This document shows, one piece after another, positions 12,301 to 20,300 of a DNA stretch of 32,924 nt (positions are counted from its first letter, which is position 1; every line of letters starts with the position of its first letter). The stretch covers positions 98,363 to 131,286 of the forward strand of contig JAJPRE010000002.1 in assembly GCA_023700245.1 (NCBI GenBank). The letters run 5' to 3'. The notes under the pieces were generated by a model. It had not been told where the DNA came from. It did no database searches and was given only the letters and a program-made list of their open reading frames with translations. Made by a program: the position numbers and the translations under genes. The DNA is from Candidatus Thalassarchaeaceae archaeon (GTDB taxonomy: Archaea; Thermoplasmatota; Poseidoniia; Poseidoniales; Thalassarchaeaceae).

Positions 12301-15300
12301 TAATATATCAATTGAAAATCTTAATGTTTCATTTTATTCAGAAAATGATGAGACGAATATTATTAATGCATTATTTAGTTCCGATTTAAGTGAATATATT
12401 ATAGAATTAACTCCAGGTACTTGGATATTAAGTCATAATTTGGATGAAAATAATCAAATTTGGAAGATTATAGAGATAGGTTCGGAAGATTTAGTTGCAG
12501 AATATAATTTTGAAGTGAGTAAAATTATATCGGGAAATGCCTATCTTTCAACAACGTCACTTAATAATGAATCAATAATCTCAGTATTGCCTAATCAACC
12601 TATAAAATTATACTGGGGTGACGGATTATCAACAATAGTAAATTCTGACTCATCTGGATATTTCGAAGTTTCATTACCTGTAAATTCAATCGTAGATGCA
12701 TCTTTAATTTATACTTTAGATACTGCATACTCCTCGAATATTAGGTTTATAGTAAATACTGATATTGATGATAATCAATCATTTAATTTAACGGCGAATA
12801 GAGCAATTATTGTTGATGGTACATTAAGTATAGATATATTGGGTAATTATTATACTAATTCTCTGATTGACTGGGAAATTATGAATGTCATTGCGCGTCA
12901 AACACCAATTGATGAATCTCAACCCAATTGGAGGGCTGCTGTGGATCAAGGTGGTAACTTTAGAATGTTTATTAAAGAAGGTAATTGGCAATTTTCAATT
13001 GAATCCAACCTTAATATTTCCATTGATGAAGAACTCAATTCTTTTTATATTAATGAATCATCCAAAAATGTTGATTTATTAATTAACTCTGAAATGAGTT
13101 TTGTAATTATTGATTTCTTTATCGACCACAGTCAAGATGGCAACATGACTAACGGGACATTGGTGAATTATCCCTTTGCAATTAAATCTACAAATCCATT
13201 TATACCTACATATGAATTTAGTTTATCTAGTGATGAATGGATTTCAACAGGCAGGGCCGAAATTTCTTTATCGCCAGGCGTATATAATATAGCAATAGAT
13301 AGGCCAAATCCATCTTCAGGCGATGAATTCGATACATTGTATAATTCAAATGATATTATTGAAATAGGTTTAATTTCAAATTCTATTTCAATTCCAATAG
13401 CATTTGAACCTAACTGGTTGACTAATATTACTATTAAGAATGAATCTGGTGGCCTATTAGCAAATGAATTAGTTAAATTAAAGGACGTTGATTCTGGATG
13501 GTTGCTTTCTTATATGACTAATTCTAATGGTTCAATTTCAACTTATATCCCAGAAGGTCAATGGTTAGTAACTGTTGATCCAACAGAAACAAATTCTGGT
13601 GTTTTCGAAAGTATTCGAGAATTACTTAATGTATCAAATATTACTGCTTCGCAAGAATCAATACTTAGTACATCTGAAGTGGCTTTTACTACAATCACAT
13701 TAACAGATGGTGTAATGCCATTATCTAATGTGCAATTAAAATTAACAAATGATATTTTAGGCAGCTTTAACTCTCCCTATTCTGACGATCTTGGAAGAAT
13801 TGAATTAAAAATTGAGCCAGGTATGTGGGATGTTGAATTGAATTATACCGATACTAATGAAGTAATGTGGATTATTGATTCTACTCCCATATCTGCTAGC
13901 GAACTGACTCCAGGAATAAATCAAGATATTGACTTAAATGTAAGCAAATATGTCAGTCTCAAAGGAACTGTGTATTGGGATTTAAATGATAACGATTCTC
14001 CTAACATTGGAGAAGGTATGTTCAATACTTCTTTGATATTAATATCTGATGACCAGAATATCTCTCTAAAAACGGATGAATCTGGACAATGGTCGACCTA
14101 TCTTCCATATGGAAGTAATTGGACGATTTATTCTGAATTAGATGGTTTCGATAATGAAGAGGTAAATGTTACTTTGGTTGACGATTCAAATGTCAAAAAT
14201 ATCGAAATATCTGCTGGAATAGTGGAAATTACTGGTCAAATTTCTTATATTGATGCCGATCAATTTCAAGATATATCAGATAATGTGGAAATGATTATAA
14301 TGCCTAAATCAGGAATTATAAGGGATAGAGTTATTCCAAACAAAATACTTGATGATCAAATGTTGTGGAATGGTGAATGGAGCGCTATGGTTGAACCTGG
14401 TGACTGGATAGTTTGGATAACGGCCGAATCTTCATCTAACAATGTTCCATATTTAGTTTCAATGAATTTCATAGATGTAGGAATTGGTATAAATAATGTA
14501 CAATCGGATCTTTCAATCGGTGGTAAATTAATTTTAGATACTAAATGGTTAGACTATAATGGTACTTCGAATAACTTATTGGATTTAGAATCTCATAATA
14601 TTGTTCTTAGCAAATCCGGCTCTAAATTGAGTTGGGACGAGCAATTAGGAAATGATGGAATATTGGAATTGATATTACCAGCAGGGCAAATTGATACCTA
14701 TAGTAGCTTTAATTTCTCTCAAAAAGATAGATTAATGGATTATTCAGGTGGCAAAGGCGCCACTATCAGATCTTCACAAACCACTCCTTTGATAACTCTC
14801 GAAATTACTGCCGTAAAAAATCAAGATATTTCAATATCTAATTCAGGTCTTGGTTATGCAGATTTATCTTTGTCCGTTTCAAATTGTATAGTTAATTGTA
14901 CATATAATCCAGTTGAATTCAACTTCGATATAGAATATTTGGGGCACCAATCTTACGATAATTATACTATTAATGGCGTAGTTCCGGGTGCTGACGGTTC
15001 TCTGTGGGAGGTTGAATTTAAAGATACATTCGGTAATTGGACAAATACTAAATCAATTGATATGGGATTAGAGAATTCAATGATGAGTATATTACAGGCT
15101 AGAATTATTCCAGCTAATGTAGATGAAGCACACCATTTATTAAATGGCCATCAAATTAAAATTATATTTTCTACAATGGATGGTTATGTCAAAGAACATG
15201 TTATAATTGTAAACGTACCTCAGAATCATCAATTTAGTTCTGATGGATTTTTGGATGATGTTTATGGCATAGTAGAAAACGAGTTACTAAGCATCGATAT

Positions 15301-16039
15301 TGAATTCTCAAATTATGGTAATGGTGATGACATATTTAGGTTTGATTATAGCATAGAATCAATAGATGATTGGACTATATCGGGAATACAGTCTCAACCT
15401 TCATCTCCATTCTCTAATGGATCTACTGCTGTTTCTATACTTCCTCCAACTAATCTTACTGATGCCGTTTACACACTTCAATTACTCGTTACTGGTGAAA
15501 ACAACGATACTTACGGGCCGTATACTACTACAATTATGAAATCAAGTCCAATATTATCAATTTCTGATGACAATAGTATCATGCTGTTAAGTGGAGATAC
15601 CGGACCCCTAGCGGGAGAAATAGCCACGTATTTGGTCGTAGTTAAGAACTCAGGTTTGATAGATGCATCTTCTGTTGAATTAAATGGAGTACTTTGTTCT
15701 GATATAGGTTGTAATAATTTCCTCGGAGTTAATGGTTCAGATATTTCCAATGTTGCCGCAAAAGGAAGCTCTACCTTTTATATCAACATGGATTTTGCAA
15801 ATATTGAAGTTGAGAAGTATTTCGTCGAGTTTTACTTTTCCGATATTCCTAGAGTTGAAACAACGTCATGTAGTGATTTAAAATTTGATACTACTGAATG
15901 TGTTAAGGAAGCTCAGGTACTCACCCCAGATGAAGATTCTGATAATCCATTGTTAGGATATATTATTGGCTTACTTCTTTTAATAACTCTATTGTATATC
16001 ATCAGTAAAGCTACAAGAAAGCCAGGTGCACCTTTCTAA
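6341..16039 (+). CDS. aglB: Giant STT3/AglB oligosaccharyltransferase with repeat-rich surface tail
   Basis: Transfers a lipid-linked glycan to Asn of N-x-S/T sequons on the outer face of the membrane. Residues 1-840 are a multi-helix membrane domain with the STT3 acidic motifs: GGSDPWYMKR (Asp380) in the first external loop and GMVDHDSFA (Asp497, Asp499). The soluble catalytic part carries WWDYG at 934-938. Known archaeal AglBs usually end at about 600-1,000 residues. Here a Ca-loop-like segment, DSDYDDDGLDNLVDD (about 1352-1366), is followed by some 1,865 extra residues: a GxG-rich strand region (about 1627-1826), at least 11 Ig/carboxypeptidase-regulatory-like units (about 1790-2800), CARDB-like domains (about 2840-3190), and a membrane helix (about 3204-3222) with a basic tail. 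The frame is unbroken. The tail holds many sequons, so self-glycosylation is plausible. The enzyme call is firm; the role of the tail is unknown. Confidence 0.92.
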   Translation: MNDKQQATGGNFSSKDITSIPVIVTTLMVLYFGISFAVNGGIGNDGYAKILILPLAAGMAAAIGRISPFLPMENFSKYRSISISFGIILVAFLLNIISPSNFNNIFIITFIFVGLSSVALSQLKRFEASNILLSIVVGFHLAVSFASNIFTDAGLDINSERSAIGIAFLTFWIASISMGFTLAMYLRGTFDHKGEGSLFSEMPTFNENKSIVIFSTFISIIYLIPLLQIENNQSLGIGWAIFTNLIIIFYAFCYSERWNVIGAIIAINWFIYTLGHLQEIGNTFYPNIFEGDDFLGAFSWFFITFWLNILAITLASRGYFGDIAPMRTHGKFRLWWNSNFYNILIPLSLITALAVRIIWNVIPAMNASGTGDWDMSGGSDPWYMKRVVDYIVANNSHLIFDMDRAYPIGAINPRPPLFTWSLALGGIALSWILESDNTGEVVWWSLATMPAIYGALVVLPVSGIANKIYGKKAAIISAWLIALMPGHISRSTFGMVDHDSFAILLLSTAFYFWIASLSHMSQERFFRKTSANPLYLLAGIRESWIRNPKVMANATLSGISFAVMALGWKGFVYGPAIIFLVFSLQLLFNLFRSRDSIQLCSANFQMLFTTFIISLPFYAWPGLNLVTDPNGLQPLFFIIGFSIILGWVTCSFRDKPWLLVLGVGTALVSFILGILFILQEINAYAGWDILFTGGFYFDKNKIFGTIGEAQAPSRGVLFASYGPIVALIALSFAFVFLWRGARNNQGAYTLLGSWGIISTYMAWSAGRFIINATPIMAILGGIGIAMLWKSANFSQFTKEWRNSGIGTPRARFRSLWPATKSHVGVPIMAIIFMLVFSQHVTYGIDSGIPRQSEYASDVDQTIYDLTPDILKTKLIGKFSILDSSDYDPSSSSGLQYIGTFGPSFNSYGWNDAYSWLEQQDSEISFSERPAFVSWWDYGFSALAHGQHPTVADNFQSGIPHSGGMLLSQGQEDTIALFLTTLTQGDMKYNGGLSEELLNSLSNNMNDAQLGEFIKIMTNSKSSFVIEHAMQVRAASNGVELLSGFPLNSNGVPSMEIEWIVVSENGDTTSLGGNQSAAVSLYNQTRGSASVSSTLSDWDEELSPSYYDIGGYRYTTDLIDDFESASTGIHRTNSKLAISRAFFTSSFDIEQLVDMYHGISNSITYSVQDYEGALGETVDRNNEIRYFAVDNRLYPLGGSYYDDYSYHYGQTTGIFHAPTGLSGLDMDDYISTLYQTQRGDGAITPLTAEQFNDAYMRDLELQQSGAISDASQVIRYTDIDYQHTANFFETMVARTYVGYGTSTLGLQGDAETPSVWFNPQTTGLTGAPGSYLQNAWALPGAMMNHMVISNWYDSDYDDDGLDNLVDDRKCDELIESSTIQNISIGDTSILLLDGSLMPLSGSAFIYHPTGNISIKWTDKNDNTLSGVTGVTKEIVSDSLLSHNPSALCGSIYDSNRFVKILKYYSGATLEGTVSLDSSGIVPNARILVERDAFSGDEIENADGSVIDRDDRTYWIPIGYTDSNEDGEFSLTVPAGKIRVSAYIGDIDLDSARASIMTSDVGSTMFELTIEENSQRMTNPITGILGNVAGATWLAESIVNISGTDGHSNGNEILQVNIDVDSSSASGVLTWSGSGDFNGNPIKDAQIVLSPSSESVILAPYLLDTSNGSVEGTELQFQGLGNVSFTGEGSVQSDSILSVSNFTGNHTQTVYNNHSIIGDGLFVGQGQLSNGLINDDITIEDCQDNILPNGNILCHLGDGKYLLNGSINASGKFTSDGISTFTKFLNQATLIGSGIFTVDTSLSLDSYGIIDGIGSFLGTGIFSGPMVQPGTFQVDDAIPGTYDVSVIFEDGSHVNLSTQFIIPLMKSPMPTPISVFGGSISGNLIDSAGAIINSSISLIHSEDANNGEIPTGDCLIVNVAPCLIYPDDSGKITFGPIIPGSYVAEIDSDNDGMPEISVVYDFSSDVSFDAIFPSPIPETSDLRFKLLNNNISIENLNVSFYSENDETNIINALFSSDLSEYIIELTPGTWILSHNLDENNQIWKIIEIGSEDLVAEYNFEVSKIISGNAYLSTTSLNNESIISVLPNQPIKLYWGDGLSTIVNSDSSGYFEVSLPVNSIVDASLIYTLDTAYSSNIRFIVNTDIDDNQSFNLTANRAIIVDGTLSIDILGNYYTNSLIDWEIMNVIARQTPIDESQPNWRAAVDQGGNFRMFIKEGNWQFSIESNLNISIDEELNSFYINESSKNVDLLINSEMSFVIIDFFIDHSQDGNMTNGTLVNYPFAIKSTNPFIPTYEFSLSSDEWISTGRAEISLSPGVYNIAIDRPNPSSGDEFDTLYNSNDIIEIGLISNSISIPIAFEPNWLTNITIKNESGGLLANELVKLKDVDSGWLLSYMTNSNGSISTYIPEGQWLVTVDPTETNSGVFESIRELLNVSNITASQESILSTSEVAFTTITLTDGVMPLSNVQLKLTNDILGSFNSPYSDDLGRIELKIEPGMWDVELNYTDTNEVMWIIDSTPISASELTPGINQDIDLNVSKYVSLKGTVYWDLNDNDSPNIGEGMFNTSLILISDDQNISLKTDESGQWSTYLPYGSNWTIYSELDGFDNEEVNVTLVDDSNVKNIEISAGIVEITGQISYIDADQFQDISDNVEMIIMPKSGIIRDRVIPNKILDDQMLWNGEWSAMVEPGDWIVWITAESSSNNVPYLVSMNFIDVGIGINNVQSDLSIGGKLILDTKWLDYNGTSNNLLDLESHNIVLSKSGSKLSWDEQLGNDGILELILPAGQIDTYSSFNFSQKDRLMDYSGGKGATIRSSQTTPLITLEITAVKNQDISISNSGLGYADLSLSVSNCIVNCTYNPVEFNFDIEYLGHQSYDNYTINGVVPGADGSLWEVEFKDTFGNWTNTKSIDMGLENSMMSILQARIIPANVDEAHHLLNGHQIKIIFSTMDGYVKEHVIIVNVPQNHQFSSDGFLDDVYGIVENELLSIDIEFSNYGNGDDIFRFDYSIESIDDWTISGIQSQPSSPFSNGSTAVSILPPTNLTDAVYTLQLLVTGENNDTYGPYTTTIMKSSPILSISDDNSIMLLSGDTGPLAGEIATYLVVVKNSGLIDASSVELNGVLCSDIGCNNFLGVNGSDISNVAAKGSSTFYINMDFANIEVEKYFVEFYFSDIPRVETTSCSDLKFDTTECVKEAQVLTPDEDSDNPLLGYIIGLLLLITLLYIISKATRKPGAPF
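11220..11815 (+). repeat. GxG-rich short-strand repeat region in the AglB tail
   Basis: The translated region (about residues 1627-1826) repeats a short motif of hydrophobic-x-G-x-G-x-F/L-x-G type: WSGSGDFNG, FTGEGSVQS, IIGDGLFVGQGQL, LIGSGIFTV and IDGIGSFLGTGIFSG. This pattern suggests a small beta-solenoid inserted between an upstream Ig-like unit (its PAGKIRV turn at 10934-10954) and the downstream array. The units are diverged, so this is a protein-level and not a DNA-level repeat. Confidence 0.5.
11830..14720 (+). repeat. Tandem array of ~95-residue Ig-like units in the AglB tail
   Basis: A strand signature (small/acidic)-P-G-x-W/Y-x-V/I recurs with near-constant spacing. The G codon of the turn falls at 11852, 12152, 12416, 12680 (degenerate, LPVNSIVDASL), 12980, 13277, 13556, 13820, 14111, 14399 and 14684, so the steps are 264-300 bases. 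Examples are IPGTYDVSV, LTPGTWILS, KEGNWQFSI, PEGQWLVTV, EPGMWDVEL and EPGDWIVWI. Before most of them stands a D/S-x-x-G-x-(F/I/W/L) segment such as SSGYFEVSLP or ESGQWSTYLP. This is typical of carboxypeptidase-regulatory-like and SdrD_B-like sandwich domains. VYWDLNDNDSPNIGEG near 13972 is a particularly SdrD_B-like opening. Confidence 0.7.
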
Positions 16040-16084
16040 TTGAATACAAATGTTATTATTGTATTGCTATTTTAGTAAGTTTGA

Positions 16085-16092
16085 AGGGGATC
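16085..16092 (+). promoter_or_regulatory. Shine-Dalgarno site deciding the TTG start of the protease
   Basis: AGGGGATC lies four bases before TTG 16097. It is the strongest ribosome-binding match near this gene and supports the unusual TTG start. Confidence 0.55.
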
Positions 16093-16096
16093 GAAA

Positions 16097-17332
16097 TTGC
16101 AGCCTTTAATTAATTTGGACCTTTTGCCGGAACCAGATGACCCTAATATTTTGACTGCTATTGATAATAATGCAATTGGTTACCCAGGCAAAGCGTATGG
16201 CATTTCTGATAATGACTCAAAAAAATTAAGGAGAAATTTTTCACCATTGAAGAAAATACTTTGGCCATGGGGCGCTCTTATGTTTTCGTTATTTGTTACA
16301 TTTTTGATTTTAAGTTGGCCCATAATTAGTCCTTTGATATCTTCTTCATTACCTGATTCTGAGTGGGCATTTGATGAAACAGGAATAAGGGAAATGCAGG
16401 AAAACGGATACTATGGTTCTGGAGTAAAGGTATGTATGGTTGATACTGGTATAGATATTTCCCATCCGGATTTTTATAATGTTAAATTAGTTGGTTTTAG
16501 GGACTTTTATGGTAATTCTCATTCTGATGTGAGAGATATAGGAACTAATTCTCATGGTACATTGATGGCAGGTTTACTTGTTGCCAATGGGACTTTAATT
16601 GGAGCTGCGCCAGAAGTTTCTCTATCTATCGCGATATCTTTGGGGCCAACCGGACAATCTGGCCAAGAGAGTATGGTTTCACAGGCTATAAGATGGTGCA
16701 GAATTACTCAAAAGGCAGATATCATTAGCTTAAGTCTTGGTGCAAATCCTGGGGAAAGAATGGATGATACATCAGATACAGTTTTAGCAGTCAAAGAAGC
16801 AATAAATGAAGGTATTTTTGTAGTAGCTGCTGCAGGTAATACTGGATTAGATGAATCAGTTTATGATATTTCAACGCCTGCAAATGTAGAGGGAGTAATA
16901 TCAGTAGCAGCATCAAATAAAAAAGGCTTAATCTGGGGAAACAGTGCTATTGGTAATGAAATAGATCCATATACTGATTATGAAAGAGCATTTCCTAATC
17001 AAAAGCCAGAGATTTCAGCCCCTGGAGTAAGGCTATTATCAACATACTCTGCTGAATCTTCAGATTCACTTTATGCATATTCTTCGGGCACTAGTGACTC
17101 TACAGTATTAGTAACTGGGGCACTAGCATTACTATTGGAGTTATACGGAGACGCTATTGCTGGTGAAGACAACGTAATTAGCTATGATGAATTGATGCAG
17201 GTAAAGAAGGCACTTGCAAAATCTACAGGATCAAATATTCAAGGTTCAGATCATGACTTAAAAAGAGGATATGGGTTGTTAAATGTTAACTTATGGGCAC
17301 AAGAAATAAAAAATGAATTTGATTTTAATTAA
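16097..17332 (+). CDS. Membrane-anchored subtilisin-like (S8) serine protease
   Basis: A 411-aa subtilase. Residues 1-53 are a charged, probably cytosolic N-terminus. One membrane helix spans about 54-80 (WPWGALMFSLFVTFLILSW), placing the protease domain (about 90-400) outside the cell. The catalytic triad is visible: Asp116 in VCMVDTGIDISHPDF, His153 in NSHGTLMAG, and Ser333 in SSGTSDSTVLVTGALALL. The oxyanion Asn248 is in AAAGNTG. The serine segment departs from the usual GTSMAAPHVAG, lacking the Pro-His pair, though GTS and the following helix remain. No inhibitor_I9-type propeptide is apparent. It sits 57 bases after aglB and 5 bases before the next gene's stretch, so it is very likely co-transcribed. 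Cleavage of nearby surface proteins is an inference. Confidence 0.88.
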   Translation: MQPLINLDLLPEPDDPNILTAIDNNAIGYPGKAYGISDNDSKKLRRNFSPLKKILWPWGALMFSLFVTFLILSWPIISPLISSSLPDSEWAFDETGIREMQENGYYGSGVKVCMVDTGIDISHPDFYNVKLVGFRDFYGNSHSDVRDIGTNSHGTLMAGLLVANGTLIGAAPEVSLSIAISLGPTGQSGQESMVSQAIRWCRITQKADIISLSLGANPGERMDDTSDTVLAVKEAINEGIFVVAAAGNTGLDESVYDISTPANVEGVISVAASNKKGLIWGNSAIGNEIDPYTDYERAFPNQKPEISAPGVRLLSTYSAESSDSLYAYSSGTSDSTVLVTGALALLLELYGDAIAGEDNVISYDELMQVKKALAKSTGSNIQGSDHDLKRGYGLLNVNLWAQEIKNEFDFN

Positions 17333-17388
17333 AATTTTTGACACTCTCAGACCCTATTGTTAAATTAACTAGTCACGCCCGAAGTTGT

Positions 17389-20300
17389 ATGGGCAACAAT
17401 CCTAAAGCACGTAGTACTTTTCTAGTTTTCATAATGTTTTCTAGTATTTTAATTTCTTTAATAGGCCCAGCTTCATTCGTATCTGCAAATAATGAGACTG
17501 ATTCTGGAACCATTACTGGAACTGAAATATGGTCTGGGATACATGAATTAACAGGAGATGTGACTATTGCAACTGGTGCCCAATTAATTATTAACCCAGC
17601 TACTACTATTTCAATGCCTAATGGTACTCATATTGATGTTAGAGGAAGTATTTGTGCAGGGATGATTTCATGTGGCGCAGATTCTAATGCCAACCCTAGC
17701 CAAAAAATTACGTTTCAATGGAGTGATCCTGAGGTTTACAATGCTGGATATTGGGAAAATAAGAATGCAACTGGCGATTGCGTTGGCTTAACGCAAAATA
17801 ATCAAGAAATATCGGTAGTTGATCCCTCGTGTTACGAAGGTATTTTAATTCGGAGCTCGATTGATCTTTCCCTTACGGGTATGAGGCACGTCGTATTTGA
17901 TGGTGCATACGGATTACCTCATTTCATATCTTCAGTTAACGAGTGGAGATATGGTGCTCTGGTTATAGATGGCGCAAGTCCAACTTTCAAAAACTTAGAT
18001 TTTACAGATATAAATACTTCCAGTATCATTACCACCAACTTGGCACAACCAATTCTAATTGATGGTTCATTTACGGTTGGTAATGATGAAGAAAGTAGCG
18101 TCGGTGGTTCAGCATTACAAATTTACTCATCAGGAACCTCAGTTGCCCCATTTACATTAAATAATCCATTTTTTAAAGATGGAACTGAAAAGGGATGCCA
18201 AAATAATGACGGAGGCCGCTCTGCATTATGGGCACAACAATCTTTCGTAAATATTGATGATGCTAATATCGGTTTAGGAGATTTTGGAGTCACATTTAGG
18301 GATACGGCAGGAAAAATTACTAATTCCACAATTAATGTAAATTGCGTTGGAATCTCAATCCAGGGCAAGAGGACAGTAAGCGGAAACTCATTCGGTTTGG
18401 ATATTTATAATAATGATATAATTACTTCTGAAGGCACAGGTATATTTTCTTCAAACAGTGCTTTGGTAGATATTCGAAATAATCAGGTCAGCGGCGCATC
18501 TGGTGGATCTGGAATTGCAGTTTCATCTAGCGTAGCTAAAATTCACAACAATGACATAGGACCTATTGGAGGGTTTAATGGTCTTTGGCTTTATGGTTCG
18601 TTTGAAGTAGAGGCAGAGAATAATACTATCTCTGAAACAAATAAAGAACCTATTATCGCTGGTGAATATTATTATTCTGATACCCAAATTTCAAATTTAT
18701 ATCTTGTAAATAATGAAATATCTACCGATGGAACAGGTGCGTGTTCAAGCACGAAATGGTGGGGCGGAGAATTCCAATGTCCTGCTATTATGGTTTTCAG
18801 ATCCGGAGCTACAATACATGATAATAATATTGCAGCAGGAGATGCAAATGCTATTATGGCAAAAGGTGCTTTATTAGATGTTCAGAGAAATACATTCGAT
18901 GGTGCACTTACGGGTGCATTAATTACCAACTATGATGATGGATATGTTGATAGTCAACAATATGGTTCATTAGCGTTTTTCTCCCAAAATACTTGGTCTA
19001 ATGTTCAAATGACTTACAACGTTACAAAAAGTTCTGTAACGGTTCAGTCTGAAAATATTCCATCGGCTCCTACTGGGGAATACCCTGTAAGGTTATCTTG
19101 GCCAGATCAAGAAGCTTGGCCTGCAAATGGTTTTCAAACTCGAATAGAAGTCCCACCAGTAAAAAATTGCCCAGCTTGTGACGATATAATTCCTCGTAAT
19201 TTCCCACTTGCCCTAAATATGGATAATAATTCTACGGTTTTTACTTTTTCTAATTTATCAAATTTAGATACAAATAATATTTTTATTGAATCTCAACCAA
19301 CTCATTATGCCGTACAAGTGAGTAGGGCAGAGTTAGTAAGATTCCAGGCATTAATCAATGGAGCGGCCGTTTCAGATGCTTTAGTATTAATAGAAGATGC
19401 ATTAGGCAACGACCTTTACACGATATTAACTAAATTAGATGGTTATACTCCATGGTTTTCTCTTCCTTCTAATTTCCATTTAGACTTTAGAGGATTGGGC
19501 GGAGGAGATAATCCCGATGGTTTTGCCGATGATCAATATGAAGACTCATGTTCTGATGGAATAGATAATGATGGTGACCTTACAATCGATAATGATGATT
19601 CAGATTGTGATAATTCACAGGGTACTCGCGAATTATCAAGATATTTTTATACAATTTATCGCTTTGGATTTGGATATGCTACAGGAGAATTTACACTTGA
19701 TGAATCAACTTATCAAGATTATATAGAACTTGTTAATTTGGCACCTTCGGTTGAAATAACTCAGTCTAATGGGCACTCATACAGGTCAATTGTGAATGTC
19801 ACAGGTAGCGCATATGATGGGCAACTTGCAAGTAGTTATTCTACAAATGAATTGGCTCAGTGGGATCAACAAGGGTATGTTCACCGCATTGAAGTAAAAG
19901 ACCCATTTACAAACGAATGGCAAAATTCTGGTATGGCAATTGACGATAGTGGGGCAAATAATGGAATTGTAACAAGATTCAACCATCCTTTTAGCGCATG
20001 GTATTTTGAAATTGATATGTCCAATAGAGAGGAAGGAGATTATAGTTTTGAATTTAGGTCATATGATGGAACTGATTACAGCGAGATAATTACTAGAATT
20101 TTTAAAATTAATACTGAAGCTCCAATTATTTCAGTATCAACTCCAGCATCATTATCCAGTCATTCTGATGGTACTATTCACTTCGAAGGTGATTCTTCTG
20201 ATCCATATGGCTGTCCCTTGGAATGTAATGTAGATATAACTTCAATATATATGCTGATAGAAGGACCAAATTTTCAAGTCACAACTCCAATAGAGGTAAA

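Noticed and set aside
16043-16065. Inverted repeat AATACAA...TTGTATT between aglB and the protease, a possible terminator
   Set aside because: The stem is 7 bp with one G-C pair and no strong T-run after it; in such AT-rich DNA it is likely chance, and the close downstream gene with its Shine-Dalgarno argues for read-through.
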